Origin: Puniceicoccales bacterium
GTDB lineage: Bacteria > Verrucomicrobiota > Verrucomicrobiia > Opitutales > JAIRKQ01
Direction of reading: 5' to 3'
Length of the DNA stretch: 5,103 bases
Assembly: GCA_031281895.1 (NCBI GenBank)
Contig: JAITET010000074.1
Coordinates: forward strand, 1 to 5,103
Positions 4,737 through 5,103 of this stretch are shown here, one piece after another; the first letter of the stretch is position 1, and each line of letters begins with the position of its first letter. A model generated the notes under the pieces. The model saw nothing but the letters and a program-made list of their open reading frames with translations. It ran no database searches and was not told where the DNA came from. A program made the translations under genes and the position numbers.

Positions 4737-5103
4737 AGGCAATAATGGCCGCACAAATGGCAGAATAAGCGGATTGTGGGGAGCGGAAACGGGAAAGCGT
4801 GCAAGCCACCAAAATAAATGTTTCTTCTGCCGCTGGGAGCATCTTACCTTCCGACGGTTTCACGAACCTACCTTTCGCGGGAAAAGCCGATGGTAAAAGT
4901 GGGTTTCCGCAAACATACTCCTCTAGGAGATCAGAAGCCATCAAAAAAAGAAAGGATCAGGGAATGTAGATTTGGTTGCATAGCTTATTTGTAGTGAAGT
5001 TTGCACATTTTTAACACATATTTTCTAACAAATTATAGATTTTGTTGACATGTCTCGTTTGTGCATATACGCATGGTGTCATAATGGGCGATGACGTATA
5101 TCG
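4737..5103. other. Region without a convincing gene
   Basis: A minus frame from ATG 4941 to 4714 (MASDLLEEYVCGNPLLPSAF through IIAFNLGPLF, 75 aa) is open, but it has no Shine-Dalgarno sequence (poly-T precedes the ATG) and overlaps the end of the plus-strand fragment. Plus frames here are also open for 50-60 codons without good starts. Near the right edge TTGACA (5045-5050) is followed after 15 bases by TATACG (5066-5071), a possible weak rightward promoter. The ATG at 5084 runs off the window after six codons. None of these can be assigned. Confidence 0.3.

Noticed and set aside
4714..4944. 76-codon minus ORF MMASDLLEEYVCGN...
   Set aside because: There is no Shine-Dalgarno sequence (poly-T precedes the start), no recognised family, and it overlaps the plus-strand fragment. 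It is mentioned only in the region note.
1..5103. CRISPR array or defence/toxin-antitoxin system
   Set aside because: There are no regularly spaced short repeats with unique spacers. The only tandem repeats are protein-coding units of about 125 bases, and no defence-family motifs are seen.

Overview
The window looks like an accessory, decaying stretch of a bacterial chromosome. One ordinary housekeeping gene (rho) sits beside a hypothetical repeat protein, a degraded insertion sequence, a broken phage terminase gene and two tRNA 3'-half remnants. Gene density is low, spacers are long and AT-rich, and several genes are cut short. This is what one expects of a host-associated or endosymbiotic genome in reductive decay. 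The Rho sequence (GRTLTGGVDSR, no N-terminal helical extension) reminds me of Verrucomicrobiota/PVC Rho proteins. That lineage call is a low-confidence inference from memory.

Layout. Positions 1-492 hold a possible gene tail (2-46), a hairpin/T-tract terminator (129-171), a minus-strand tRNA 3' half (361-405) whose anticodon-loop region reads TATAAT on the plus strand, and the leader of rho. Positions 493-1641 encode a complete 382-aa transcription termination factor Rho. A 224-base spacer with a TTGACA-type promoter leads to a 470-codon ORF (1866-3278). Its product has a disordered Ser/Pro/Asp-rich N-terminus and about six degenerate 41-42-aa helical repeats. It has no function that I recognise.

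That ORF runs straight into an IS5-family element (about 3252-3997, imperfect inverted repeats GGGYYAGGACTCAYAA). Its last eight codons and its stop come from the IS left end. The transposase keeps its DDE residues but lacks a conserved internal segment and has an amber stop in place of the Trp of KLKDW. On the other side of the IS, on the minus strand, is the N-terminal part of a phage terminase large subunit (4240 down to 3998). It is cut by the IS just after its Walker A region and carries an amber codon exactly where Gln is expected in GRQQGMST. Both flanking genes end at the same IS without matching continuations across it, so the IS probably marks a rearrangement rather than a simple insertion.

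Positions 4276-4440 (minus) may encode a small CxxC protein upstream of the terminase. Positions 4504-4545 (minus) match the 3' half of a tRNA-Arg(TCT) and stop precisely at the anticodon loop, as expected of an integrase attachment site. Beyond it lie a lysine-rich ORF fragment (4548-4736) and about 370 bases with no convincing gene.

No metabolic or defence system is visible. The genes do not appear to work together. The window is a junction between core DNA (rho), a possible host-interaction protein and prophage/IS debris.
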